A stretch of DNA of 64,000 bases, from contig NZ_FXDJ01000006.1 of the NCBI RefSeq assembly GCF_900178525.1, forward strand, positions 1 through 64,000, read 5' to 3'. This stretch comes from Massilibacteroides vaginae (GTDB lineage Bacteria; Bacteroidota; Bacteroidia; Bacteroidales; Tannerellaceae). The notes under the pieces were generated by a model. That model was not told where the DNA came from. It did not search any database and saw nothing but the letters and a program-made list of their open reading frames with translations. This document shows, piece after piece, positions 1 through 8,594 of the stretch. The position numbers and the translations under genes were made by a program. The stretch's first letter is position 1; every line of letters starts with the position of its first letter.

Positions 1-345
1 CTCTAGGATATCTTCCTTTTAAATAATGATTTATTGAATAGTACCTGTATTTAAGTCTTTGAACGGAAGTCAATTTTTTATTATCAAATTCCCTTTTCCT
101 TTTTTAATCTTGAACCATCTATTCTATACAATATATATACATAACATATATATACCACTAAACAGACAGACAAAACTGTACTACTTTTTAGTTGATATGT
201 AATTCTTTCAAAGATCGTTTAGCAAACTGACTTTCGTCCTGATTGCGGGTGCAAATATAGATGTTTTTATTCTTACAATCCAAAAAAAATCGTAAGAAAA
301 AAACATCTTTTTTTTAACGTAATGAGAACAAGCCTTTTAAAAAAT
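1..345. other. AT-rich intergenic stretch, no gene seen
   Basis: No supportable coding frame. The stretch is AT-rich, with an alternating TA segment near 130-155 that forms a weak inverted repeat and long A/T runs at 280-315 just beyond the stop of the HU gene. The T-run on the minus strand after HU could help termination, but I see no clear stem before it. Confidence 0.5.
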
Positions 346-660
346 TCATTTTTTAGATTTCGCTTTTGCTTTTTTTGCTTTCTTCTCGTCATTCAGTACC
401 TCAAGAAACCGAGTAGCCGGCTTAAACTTCACACTCAGGCGAGGTTTAATTACACACTCAACACCTGTACGTGGATTTCTACCTACACGTTCAGTTTGTT
501 TCCATGGAGAAAATACTCCAAACCCAAGCAATGATAAATTATTATCCTGCTTTAATTCTTCTCCTAATATTTCATGAAATGTATCCAGGAATTTTTGAGC
601 TTGAGATTGAGTAACTGACATCTTACTTGCCAGGCTTTTTGTTAACTCTGCTTTGTTCAT
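346..660 (-). CDS. HU-family DNA-binding protein
   Basis: A 104-aa histone-like nucleoid protein that bends and packages DNA. The HU/IHF fold is recognisable along the whole length: the N-terminal helices start MNKAELTKSLASK, and the DNA-binding arm carries the family signature GRNPRTG at residues 60-66. The C-terminus (92-104) is an added Lys/Ala-rich tail, DEKKAKKAKAKSKK, which is longer than in the classical 90-aa HU and probably gives extra nonspecific DNA contact. It is monocistronic, with more than 900 bp of noncoding DNA upstream and a good Bacteroidetes promoter about 140 bp before the start. It could act as a general HU or as one of several paralogues; the sequence does not decide which. 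Confidence 0.93.
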   Translation of the reverse strand: MNKAELTKSLASKMSVTQSQAQKFLDTFHEILGEELKQDNNLSLLGFGVFSPWKQTERVGRNPRTGVECVIKPRLSVKFKPATRFLEVLNDEKKAKKAKAKSKK

Positions 661-798
661 GATCTGATTCTTTAATAAACTAAATTAATACAATAATATA
701 TAACTCAAATAAAATTCTACCTTAAATTAGGTATTTGTCATTTTAATTCAATTCAGATGTAATAAATAATTTATAAAAACAAATAATCCTACTGATGC

Positions 799-828
799 AA
801 ATGTAGACATAATCTTTTAAATTCAAAA
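799..828 (-). promoter_or_regulatory. Promoter for the HU gene
   Basis: Read on the minus strand, TTTG (825-828) is followed after 18 nt by TACATTTG (799-806). This matches the Bacteroidetes -33 TTTG / -7 TAnnTTTG consensus. Transcription would start near 792, giving a leader of about 130 nt. Confidence 0.6.
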
Positions 829-1311
829 CGATGATTCCATTTAATATCAACATAATATTAAAAAAATTCTAGACATAGAGACTATCTAACATCTTAAATA
901 TCATATATATTACATTATTCATCATAAAAGATAGAATATTAAGTGCTGATTTTCTGCATATTACAAACATTTTCTCTGTTTATTTGTCTTTTTGACAATT
1001 CATCATGTCCGTAGAAAAAAACAAAACTTCAGCGTCCTTTTTTTATTTTATTTCTTTTATATAACAACTAATCATTGGAAAATGTTATACTTTTTTTCAT
1101 AAACAACAAGGGAAATTTACGTGTTGGGTGAAAAAAGATGATATTCCCAATTGTGAGGCTTCAGCGCAGGGGTTATAAAACATGATCTCTCACTATTTTT
1201 CAGCGATTTTATTAAAAATGAAAGATAAATTATTCGTTCCGGTTGGTTGTGTTTTTGTATCTATTCCGCTTTCGAGTTAGCGTAAGCAAATTCAGCTTTA
1301 AAATGGAGCAA

Positions 1312-1426
1312 TTTTTTACAATACTATATGAAAAAAAAATATATCCTTTATTTTTCAAAATATATCCTTTATTTTTCCGAAAATAACCTTTATGTTTTTT
1401 GATAGGTATAATAAGCTGATTATCAG
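1312..1426 (+). repeat. 22-nt iterated intergenic element, copy A
   Basis: The element starts with TTTTTTACAATACTATAT, then has three iterated AT-rich units (two with core ATATCCTTTATTTTTC, one with AACCTTTATGTTTTT) spaced 21-23 nt, and ends about 30 nt later with TGATTATCA. The same order of blocks occurs at 46088-46201 (same orientation) and at 35985-36096 (reverse orientation). It lies about 180 bp beyond the ridA stop. Confidence 0.85.
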
Positions 1427-1546
1427 AGATGTAAAAATGCATAAAAAACCATACCTTGTTTTAGCTTTTAAACAGGAAAATATCATCAAAAATAATTCTC
1501 AAAACAGCGACGGGCTAAATTTAAATTGGCTCTAACTGAAAAGCAT

Positions 1547-1579
1547 TAAAAAAGGTGATTGCACAACGGCAACCACCTT
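1547..1579 (-). terminator. Intrinsic terminator of ridA
   Basis: On the minus strand an 11-12-bp imperfect stem (AAGGTGGTTGCC paired with GCAATCACCTT) is followed by a run of T. It lies 28 bp after the ridA stop codon. Confidence 0.75.
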
Positions 1580-1606
1580 GAAACAAATCCCCCTGATCTG
1601 TATATA

Positions 1607-1984
1607 TTACTTGACCGCAATAATTTCTATTTCTACTAACGCATTTTTGGGAAGGGTTTTGACCGCAACGGCCGAACGCGCAGGATATGTGTCTTTGAAT
1701 TGGGTTGCATACACTTCATTTACTGTTCCAAAATCACCCATATCAGCAAGAAAGACGGTTACTTTTACAACATCTTCAATAGCATAACCGGCTTCGGCCA
1801 ATACCGCATGGATATTTTTAAATGCCTGTTCTGTCTGTCCTTTAACATCTTGTGCGGCAAATTCTCCACTTTCCGGAACAAGGCCTAACTGTCCGGAAGC
1901 AAAAAGCATATTTCCGGCTTGTATGGCCTGACTATAGGGTCCAATGGCTGCCGGTGCATTTTTTGTTACAATAATTTTTTTCAT
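1607..1984 (-). CDS. ridA: RidA family enamine/imine deaminase
   Basis: A 125-aa protein of the RidA/YjgF family, which hydrolyses reactive 2-aminoacrylate and related enamine/imine intermediates released by PLP enzymes and so protects cells from them. The family start motif (APAAIGPYSQAI, residues 10-21) is present, as is the active-site segment around Arg103 in YPARSAVAVKTLP, the arginine that binds the substrate carboxylate in active RidA proteins. Length is typical; the active form is a homotrimer in the family. It is followed by its own terminator and sits 99 bp after rlmB, so it may be read from rlmB or from its own promoter. Confidence 0.93.
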   Translation of the reverse strand: MKKIIVTKNAPAAIGPYSQAIQAGNMLFASGQLGLVPESGEFAAQDVKGQTEQAFKNIHAVLAEAGYAIEDVVKVTVFLADMGDFGTVNEVYATQFKDTYPARSAVAVKTLPKNALVEIEIIAVK

Positions 1985-2083
1985 ACGATTATAGTTTTTT
2001 TATATTAAGGTAGTATGGAACTCACATTATCATTCACGTTAGCGTAAACGATCGTTTTGCCTGTTCGTTTCATATACGTTTTT

Positions 2084-2833
2084 TTATTTTTCTTCCTGAT
2101 TGATACGTTGCCGCACTACTTCATACACTAAGATAGAAGAAGCGACAGAAACATTGAGTGAACCAATTTTTCCAAATTGAGGTATTTTCACCATATAGTC
2201 GGCAATGCGTAAATTTTCGTTGGCAACACCTGTATCTTCAGCTCCTACAACAATCGCGACCGGTCCATCATACGAAACTGAGGTATAAAGTTCGGTTGCT
2301 TTTTCTGTTGCCGCGTATACTTTCACACCACTGGCTTGCAAAAAACGTATAGCCTCGTTTATACTTTTTTCCTTACATACAGGCAAAGTGTGAAGTGCTC
2401 CTGCAGAAGTCTTGATCGCATCGGCATTCACGGTTACACTTCCACGCGATGGTATTACTATCGCATCTGCACCTGCGCATTCGCAAGTACGAGCTATGGC
2501 ACCAAAATTACGCACATCGGTTACTCCATCTAATAATACGATAAAGGGACTCCTTCCCTGTTCATATAGAAATGGAATTATATCTTCCAACTTTTGATAG
2601 GTAACCGACGAAATAAAAGCGATAACTCCCTGATGATTCTTTCGCGTAATGCGGTCTAATCTTTCAGGTGGCACACGCTGTATGGGGATGTCCCGACCTC
2701 TTAACACATCTAATAATTCTTTAGACAATTCATTTTTCATGTCCCTGCGAACAAGAATTTTATCTATTTCCTTATCTGCCTGAACGGCTTCGATAACGGC
2801 ACGGGTACCAAAGATTAATTCATTCTCTTTCAT
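2084..2833 (-). CDS. rlmB: 23S rRNA Gm2251 2'-O-methyltransferase RlmB
   Basis: A 249-aa SpoU/TrmH-type methyltransferase. The N-terminal substrate-binding domain (about 1-80) starts with the family motif IFGTRAVIEAV. The trefoil-knot catalytic domain carries motif 1 (LDGVTDVRNFGAIARTC), motif 2 (IVVGAEDTGV) and motif 3 (IPQFGKIGSLNVSVASSIL). The full-length two-domain layout fits RlmB, which methylates G2251 in the peptidyl-transferase P loop, better than the shorter TrmH or TrmL. It begins 23 bp after recN and is probably cotranscribed with it. Substrate specificity is inferred from family membership. Confidence 0.9.
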   Translation of the reverse strand: MKENELIFGTRAVIEAVQADKEIDKILVRRDMKNELSKELLDVLRGRDIPIQRVPPERLDRITRKNHQGVIAFISSVTYQKLEDIIPFLYEQGRSPFIVLLDGVTDVRNFGAIARTCECAGADAIVIPSRGSVTVNADAIKTSAGALHTLPVCKEKSINEAIRFLQASGVKVYAATEKATELYTSVSYDGPVAIVVGAEDTGVANENLRIADYMVKIPQFGKIGSLNVSVASSILVYEVVRQRINQEEK

Positions 2834-2856
2834 TTATCTTATTTCTTTTTTTATCA

Positions 2857-4515
2857 TCAAATTCCGAGTAGATCACGCGCGTTAGCTACCGAGGCCTCAG
2901 TCAGCGTTGCACCACTTAACATTCGTGCGATTTCCGACACACGTTCATTTTGATCCAGTTTTCGTATCGATGTGATGGTACGATCTGCCGAATCATGTTT
3001 ATATACATAATAATGACTCATTCCTTTTGCCGCAATCTGCGGAAGGTGAGTAATTGCCAAAACCTGCATATTATCGCCCAGCCCACGCATAATATCACCC
3101 ATTTTATCAGCAATATCTCCGGAAACTCCGGTATCTACTTCGTCAAAAATAATGGATGGCAAGGCTGTTGATCCGGCAATCATCGCCTTTATACAAAGCA
3201 TAAGCCGGGAAATTTCGCCTCCTGAGGCTGTTTCTGCCACAGGCTGCATAAGTCCGTTTTTATTTGCAGAAAAAAGAAACCGAATTTCATCGATCCCATT
3301 CATATCCGGTTCTTTCCGCAGAGATAATTCAACCGAAAAACGCATATTGGGCATACCCAAGGGTGCAATCATCTTCACTAATTCACGGGAAATCTGTTCG
3401 GCTGTCTGCTGTCTGGCTTCATGTATTTTTTTTGCAAGGGAAAGAACTGTTGTATATTGAGTTTTGATCTGTTTGTCGAGTTCTTCAATTTGTTCATCAA
3501 AAGATTCAATTGCCAATAATTGTTTTTGGTAGGTTTCCAGCAAAACAATCAGTTCATCGATCGAAGAAACACGATGTTTTTGTTCTAATGAATAAAACAA
3601 ATTCAACCGTTCGTTAACATAATCCATTCGTTCCGGATTATATTCTATGTTTTCTTGTTGGCCTTCGGCGTCTGCAGCCAGGTCATCCAAATCAATATAG
3701 ACCGAACGTAAACGCTCTTCCATTTGTTTTGATTTCGGATAGAAGCGTTCAATAGATCCTACCAATGCTATCGCATCTTTCAGCCCACGTACAACTCCTT
3801 GCTCTTCACCGTTAAGCAACTCATGCAATTTATATAGTGAGGTTTTTATTTCTTCAGCATGCGTCAAAAGAGTCTGTTCATTTTCCAGTTCTTCCTGTTC
3901 TCCGGCATAAAGATTTGCCTCTTCCAATTGTTCCGCCTGAAAGCGGATATAATCTTCTTCTTGCTTTGCCTGTGCCGCTTTATCCGATAGTTCTTTGCGT
4001 TCTTTTCGCAATCGGGTATAAGCCAGAAACTCCTCATGATAGTGTGACAGAAGTTGTTTGTTGTTCGCCATCACGTCAACTACACGCAACTGGAACATAA
4101 TATCTCCCAATAACAGGTTTTGGTGCTGCGAATGAATATCTATCAGGTATGCGCCAAGTTCTTTCATCACCGAAAGAGACACAGGCGAATCGTTCACAAA
4201 AGCACGGGATTTACCGGAAGCATATAATTCTCTTCTGAAAATACAAACTTCGGGATCGTATTCCAGATCATTCTCCTGAAAAAAGAAGGCTAATTCGTAT
4301 TTCTTAATATCAAAGATGGCTTCTATCGTGCATTTATCCGCTCCCAACTTAATACTTTTCCCATCTGCCCGTTGTCCTAAAACAAGAGCGAGTGCACCTA
4401 AAATTATAGATTTTCCGGCACCAGTCTCACCGGTAATAACAGAGAATTTATCATTGAAGTCTATCTCCAGATTATCTATCAATACAAAATTCTGTATAAG
4501 TAATGACTTTAACAT
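2857..4515 (-). CDS. recN: DNA repair protein RecN
   Basis: A 552-aa SMC-like ATPase acting in double-strand break repair. The Walker A motif GETGAGKS is at residues 29-36. The middle third is a long coiled coil rich in Glu/Gln/Lys. The ABC signature (TASGGEISRLMLCIKAM) and Walker B (PSIIFDEVDTGVSG) lie near the C-terminus, so both ATPase halves are complete. The start at 4515 gives MLKSLLIQNFVLIDN, the usual RecN beginning. It is 9 bp downstream of porD in a compact minus-strand run coaBC-porD-recN-rlmB. Confidence 0.95.
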   Translation of the reverse strand: MLKSLLIQNFVLIDNLEIDFNDKFSVITGETGAGKSIILGALALVLGQRADGKSIKLGADKCTIEAIFDIKKYELAFFFQENDLEYDPEVCIFRRELYASGKSRAFVNDSPVSLSVMKELGAYLIDIHSQHQNLLLGDIMFQLRVVDVMANNKQLLSHYHEEFLAYTRLRKERKELSDKAAQAKQEEDYIRFQAEQLEEANLYAGEQEELENEQTLLTHAEEIKTSLYKLHELLNGEEQGVVRGLKDAIALVGSIERFYPKSKQMEERLRSVYIDLDDLAADAEGQQENIEYNPERMDYVNERLNLFYSLEQKHRVSSIDELIVLLETYQKQLLAIESFDEQIEELDKQIKTQYTTVLSLAKKIHEARQQTAEQISRELVKMIAPLGMPNMRFSVELSLRKEPDMNGIDEIRFLFSANKNGLMQPVAETASGGEISRLMLCIKAMIAGSTALPSIIFDEVDTGVSGDIADKMGDIMRGLGDNMQVLAITHLPQIAAKGMSHYYVYKHDSADRTITSIRKLDQNERVSEIARMLSGATLTEASVANARDLLGI

Positions 4516-4524
4516 AGTTTCGGA

Positions 4525-5427
4525 TTATTTCTTTAAAGGCTCCAATCTTGTTGACTCCGCAGGATATAGTTCAGAAAGAGTTTTATAGCCTTCTTGTTTC
4601 TCTTGCATGGTTGCTTTGGAATAAATCGCAACCAACTCGTCTAACTTGGCATCGGAGAAGACAGACAACAACACAGAAGATGGTCTACTGCTTTTCAGTT
4701 CGGTCAGCGCAGGCAATAATGAAATAATCGTAGTACGTCCACGATCTGCATTTGCAGCCATCTCATCCAATCCTTTGCGATGATATGTATACCACATATT
4801 ACGGAATCCTTCACCGGTGTTTTCCGTCAGAGCTGTTGCTAATGCGTGCCTGTTTCGTTGGCTATCAAAAGGCTTCCAGCCATTCCAGGAGGCTTCAGAT
4901 TGCGCCAAAGTTACTATCTGCATGGCTTGTTGCAAGAAAGCATTTCCCCCTAATGGAGAAAAACTATCAAAATCCAGTCCGAGTATAAGATATACATAGA
5001 AGACAATCGTTGCTGTCAGGTTATTTTCCAGCGTATTTTCCGTGTATTGCAGTTGTTCGAATTCCACATAATTGAAATCTAATTGTGTGTCACGGAAATT
5101 TAACAATGTAGTTGTATAGGAGGAGTTATAAGCCGGTCGCCGGGCCTGCACCAACAATTCAGCTTTAAAACTATCATCCGAAGGACGCTCGTTTATTGTA
5201 AGATTTATCGTACAGTCAATCCGTTCATTCACGGCGAAAGTTGCATCAGTCCATTTCTTATTATTCACAAACTCAGTTAAAGCATTCTCCAGAGTGGTAA
5301 AAACTTGTTTGCTTGATCCCTGAATTTTGTCACTGTTAATTGTCACCCGGGCATTTATCTCCTGTGCCTTAACCGAACAGGTAAAACAAACAAACAGAAT
5401 AGGAATAATAATTTTTAATGCCTTCAT
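4525..5427 (-). CDS. porD: PorD-like protein (DUF4835)
   Basis: A 300-aa exported protein of the DUF4835 family, named PorD in the type IX secretion system of Bacteroidetes. A signal peptide (MKALKIIIPILFVCFTCSVKAQ) is followed by a soluble domain with family features such as NERIDCTINLTINERPS and YVYLILGLDFDSFSPLGG. The start codon overlaps the coaBC stop by 4 nt, a translational-coupling arrangement. PorD genes sit between coaBC and recN in many Bacteroidetes whether or not a full secretion system is near. No other T9SS gene lies in this window, so a role in secretion is inferred from the family name; a periplasmic or outer-membrane location is likely. Confidence 0.82.
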   Translation of the reverse strand: MKALKIIIPILFVCFTCSVKAQEINARVTINSDKIQGSSKQVFTTLENALTEFVNNKKWTDATFAVNERIDCTINLTINERPSDDSFKAELLVQARRPAYNSSYTTTLLNFRDTQLDFNYVEFEQLQYTENTLENNLTATIVFYVYLILGLDFDSFSPLGGNAFLQQAMQIVTLAQSEASWNGWKPFDSQRNRHALATALTENTGEGFRNMWYTYHRKGLDEMAANADRGRTTIISLLPALTELKSSRPSSVLLSVFSDAKLDELVAIYSKATMQEKQEGYKTLSELYPAESTRLEPLKK

Positions 5428-6626
5428 AATAACAAAGTCGCCAATTTATCTACAATATCAACAGCCACCTCTTGTTTCAGTTTTAAGGGAAACTCAGCGA
5501 TTGCTCCTTTTTGATCTATTATTGATATTTTATTCGTATCACAACGGAATCCCGCACCTTTCTCTTTTAAGGAATTCAAGACGATAAAGTCCAGATTCTT
5601 TCGTTTCAACTTATCTAAAGCATGTGCTTCTTCGTTGTTTGTTTCCAAAGCAAAACCAACCAGCACCTGTCCTTCTTTTTTAATTGCGCCTAAAGAAGCG
5701 GCAATATCTTTATTCGGAGTAAGTTGCAACGTAAGTTCGGCAGATGATTCCCGCTTGATCTTTTTATCCATGCTAACAGCCGGTTTATAATCAGCAACAG
5801 CAGCACAAAGTATACCTGCATCCACATGCGGAAAAACCGACATTGCCTCGTTGTACATCTCGTCTGCCGATTCCACATCTATGCGTGTTACGTTAGGATG
5901 AGCGATCGTTTCCGACACCGGACCGGATATCAAAATAACTTCCGCTCCTCGTTCAGCACAAGCCTTTGCCAACGCATATCCCATCTTTCCTGACGAATAA
6001 TTACCTATAAAACGTACGGGATCTATCTTTTCATATGTAGGACCTGCAGTTATTACAATTTTTTTTTCACGAAGGTCTTTCTGCTCTGCAAAAAAATGCT
6101 CCAAAACACATATAATACTATCCGGTTCTTCCATACGCCCCTTACCTATCAGATGGCTCGCAAGCTCACCTTCCGCTGGTTCAATAATACGATTTCCGAA
6201 AGTACGCAAGCGATCCAGGTTTTGTTGTGTTGTTGGATGGGCAAACATATCCAGATCCATTGCCGGTGCGATAAATACCGGAGCTTTGCATGAAAGATAA
6301 GTTGTAATCAGCATATTATCCGCAATTCCATTCGCTATTTTCCCGATTGTAGCTGCTGTAGCAGGAGCAATCAACATAGCATCTGCCCATAGTCCCAGAT
6401 CAACATGACTATTCCACGAACCGTCGCGATTTGAAAAAAACTCACTGATAACCGGGGCATTGCTTAATGTGGAGAGCGTCAGAGGTGTTATAAATTCTTT
6501 TCCGGCAGGTGTAATAACCACCTGAACATTAGCGCCCTTCTTCACCAACCCACGAATCAGATAAGCGGCTTTATATGCCGCGATACTACCCGTTACGCCT
6601 ACAATAATATTTTTACCCTTCAGCAT
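5424..6626 (-). CDS. coaBC: Bifunctional CoaBC (4'-phosphopantothenoylcysteine synthase/decarboxylase)
   Basis: Two steps of coenzyme A synthesis. The N-terminal CoaC flavoprotein (about 1-180) has GSIAAYK at the FMN site, the catalytic-His segment NSHVDLGLWADAML, the Asn motif APATAATIGKIANGIADN and the PAMDLDMF loop. The C-terminal CoaB part starts with VITAGPTYEKIDPVRFI and the NYSSGKMGYALA loop and forms the CTP-activated phosphopantothenoylcysteine. I place the start at 6626 (MLKGKNIIVGVTGS, 400 aa) because the 21 codons before it do not match the family and read through an intergenic segment. The 3' end overlaps porD by 4 nt. Confidence 0.94.
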   Translation of the reverse strand: MLKGKNIIVGVTGSIAAYKAAYLIRGLVKKGANVQVVITPAGKEFITPLTLSTLSNAPVISEFFSNRDGSWNSHVDLGLWADAMLIAPATAATIGKIANGIADNMLITTYLSCKAPVFIAPAMDLDMFAHPTTQQNLDRLRTFGNRIIEPAEGELASHLIGKGRMEEPDSIICVLEHFFAEQKDLREKKIVITAGPTYEKIDPVRFIGNYSSGKMGYALAKACAERGAEVILISGPVSETIAHPNVTRIDVESADEMYNEAMSVFPHVDAGILCAAVADYKPAVSMDKKIKRESSAELTLQLTPNKDIAASLGAIKKEGQVLVGFALETNNEEAHALDKLKRKNLDFIVLNSLKEKGAGFRCDTNKISIIDQKGAIAEFPLKLKQEVAVDIVDKLATLLL

Positions 6627-6649
6627 TACAAACCTATTTGTTTGAAAAG

Positions 6650-7804
6650 TTATAATCTTAAGCTCAATATTTCCTTTGCAGCCTGCCAATCAATATCTGC
6701 ATGTTCTCCCAACTGCCAGTTCATTTCACGAACATGTTGTACAAGAGAATTCAAATCATTCTCCTTAATTCCAAATTCTGATAAACGAGTAGAGAAACCC
6801 ATTGAACGGAAGAAAGCCTCAACAGCATCTATTGTCTCGTCAACCAGTGCAGACTCGCTGTTCGGCATAATATTAAAGACAGAAAGTCCAAGTGAAATAA
6901 TTTTATCTTTCTTCTCTTTCTTTTTATATTCCATCACACCCGGCAAAATCACTGCCAGTGTTTGTGCATGATCTAAGCCAAACAATGCAGTAAGCGAATA
7001 ACCAATACGATGAGACGACCAATCCTGAGGCACACCCTGTCCAATCCATGAATTTAACGCGTTAGACGCAGCCCACATCAGATTAGCACGAATAGCATAA
7101 TCATTTGGTTTTTTCAATACTTTTAGCCCTTCTTCTTTGATAATACACATCAAAGATTCAGCAAAAGCATCCTGCACGCGGGCATTTACCGGATAAGTTA
7201 GATATTGTTCGATCACATGCATAAAAGAATCCACTACTCCATTCGCGACCTGTTTGAGCGGTAAAGAATAAGTAACTTCTGGATCAAGAATAGCAAATTG
7301 AGGAAAAACAAGAGGTGATGCAAATCCAAGTTTTAATTTTGAGTCGTTTTTAGAGATAACAAAACGTTCATTCATTTCAGATCCTGTAGCTGCAAGTGTT
7401 AAAACACATCCTAAAGGCAATGCTTTTTTTATGGCGGCACCTTTCCTTAAAATGTCCCATGGATCCTCTCCTTCATAACAAGCTGCAGACGCTATAAATT
7501 TAGTAGCATCTATTACAGACCCACCACCTACAGCTAACAGAAAATCAATTTTTTCGTTCTTTACCAGCTCCACCGCCTTCATGCAGGTGTCATAATCAGG
7601 GTTTGGTTGTATTCCTCCGAACTCGAAAGTTTCGATACCGGACAAAGCGTTCTTTACCTGATCATATATGCCATTCTTTTTTATACTTCCACCACCATAA
7701 AGGATCAACACCTTTACACCGGCAGGTAATTGAGCCGTTAATCGGCTGATCATTCCTTTTCCGAAAATTATTTTTACCGGATTGCAAAACTCAAAATTAT
7801 TCAT
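6650..7804 (-). CDS. Iron-containing alcohol dehydrogenase (YqhD/BDH type)
   Basis: A 384-aa group III dehydrogenase that reduces aldehydes to alcohols with NAD(P)H. The nucleotide-binding GGGSVIDATKFIA loop is near residue 98. The metal ligands are in VVDSFMHVIEQYL (Asp and His), SSHRIGYSLTA (His) and GLDHAQTLAVILPG (His). The sequence resembles the NADPH-dependent YqhD/butanol dehydrogenase branch. Its physiological substrate cannot be told from sequence; scavenging short-chain or reactive aldehydes is the usual suggestion. It lies 4 bp after the DnaQ-like gene and 23 bp before coaBC, in the same direction. Confidence 0.88.
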   Translation of the reverse strand: MNNFEFCNPVKIIFGKGMISRLTAQLPAGVKVLILYGGGSIKKNGIYDQVKNALSGIETFEFGGIQPNPDYDTCMKAVELVKNEKIDFLLAVGGGSVIDATKFIASAACYEGEDPWDILRKGAAIKKALPLGCVLTLAATGSEMNERFVISKNDSKLKLGFASPLVFPQFAILDPEVTYSLPLKQVANGVVDSFMHVIEQYLTYPVNARVQDAFAESLMCIIKEEGLKVLKKPNDYAIRANLMWAASNALNSWIGQGVPQDWSSHRIGYSLTALFGLDHAQTLAVILPGVMEYKKKEKKDKIISLGLSVFNIMPNSESALVDETIDAVEAFFRSMGFSTRLSEFGIKENDLNSLVQHVREMNWQLGEHADIDWQAAKEILSLRL

Positions 7805-7808
7805 CTTC

Positions 7809-8579
7809 TTATTTTGAATTAAATCCCCTCAATTTAATCTCTGTTAATATCCGTTTTGTATTTAACGGGAAATCACCACTCATGATCCACCCATAATAGC
7901 CGGGATCTGTTTGTAAAACGTCTGCAACCAAACGCCCTTTATACTTTCCGAAATTAATAACCTCTTCCCCCTTATCATTATATACCATCCGTCCTGCGAA
8001 ATCCACATTATTCGTAAAACTGGAAAATTTAGAAAGAAAGTTTATGTCATTTTCCAAGTCCGGATAACGATCCAACTGTGACTTCAAAACTTCATAAGTA
8101 GCCAACGTATCGGCTTCAGCGGTATGTGCATTTTCTAATGTCTTATCACAATAGAATTTATATGCGGCGGCCAATGTACGCTGTTCCATTTTATGGAAAA
8201 TTGTTTGTACATCAATAAATTTACGCTTGTTCAAATCCACATCCACTTCAGCACGCAGAAACTCTTCGGCCAGCAAAGGGATATCAAAACGATTTGAATT
8301 ATAACCGGCCAGATCACATCCTTCTAATTGAGAGGCAAGAGATTTCGCTATCTCTTTGAAAGTCGGGCAATCCTTTACGTCATCATCCGATATTCCATGA
8401 ATAGCGGTAGCTTCCGGCGGTATAGGCATTCCCGGATTAACCCGACGTGTTTTTGATTCTTCTTTTCCATTGGGATAAACTTTCATAAAAGATATTTCGA
8501 CGATTCGATCTTTCACTATGTTGATCCCGGTGGTTTCCAGATCAAAAAACACCAACGGATTTTTCAAATTCAATTGCAT
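7809..8579 (-). CDS. DnaQ-like 3'-5' exonuclease
   Basis: A 256-aa DEDDh exonuclease like the proofreading epsilon subunit of DNA polymerase III. The motifs are FFDLETTG (ExoI, residues 11-18), GYNSNRFDIPLL (ExoII) and HTAEADTLATYEVL (ExoIII, with the H-x4-D spacing of the DEDDh class). A C-terminal extension (about 205-250, INFGKYKGRLVADVL...PGYYGWIM) resembles the small domain found after DnaQ domains in exodeoxyribonuclease X-like proteins. It follows dnaN by 15 bp; that neighbourhood with the sliding clamp fits a replication or repair nuclease. Whether it is the true epsilon or an accessory nuclease is open. Confidence 0.88.
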   Translation of the reverse strand: MQLNLKNPLVFFDLETTGINIVKDRIVEISFMKVYPNGKEESKTRRVNPGMPIPPEATAIHGISDDDVKDCPTFKEIAKSLASQLEGCDLAGYNSNRFDIPLLAEEFLRAEVDVDLNKRKFIDVQTIFHKMEQRTLAAAYKFYCDKTLENAHTAEADTLATYEVLKSQLDRYPDLENDINFLSKFSSFTNNVDFAGRMVYNDKGEEVINFGKYKGRLVADVLQTDPGYYGWIMSGDFPLNTKRILTEIKLRGFNSK

Positions 8580-8594
8580 TATATTTTGTCTTAT

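Larger units (their letters stand above)
661..1606. other. Long intergenic region upstream of HU
   Basis: 945 bp without a convincing gene. It holds the HU promoter, one copy of the 22-nt iterated repeat (1312-1426) and the ridA terminator. A 70-codon minus-strand frame at 1230-1442 reads through the repeat and is rejected as a gene. The stretch 1100-1200 is less AT-rich than its surroundings but I recognise nothing in it. Confidence 0.6.

Noticed and set aside
1230-1442. A 70-codon minus-strand frame with repeated KGYI segments
   Set aside because: The repeats come from the iterated intergenic element (copy A), which also occurs where no frame is open. Composition is Lys/Asn/Ile-rich, as expected from AT-rich noncoding DNA.
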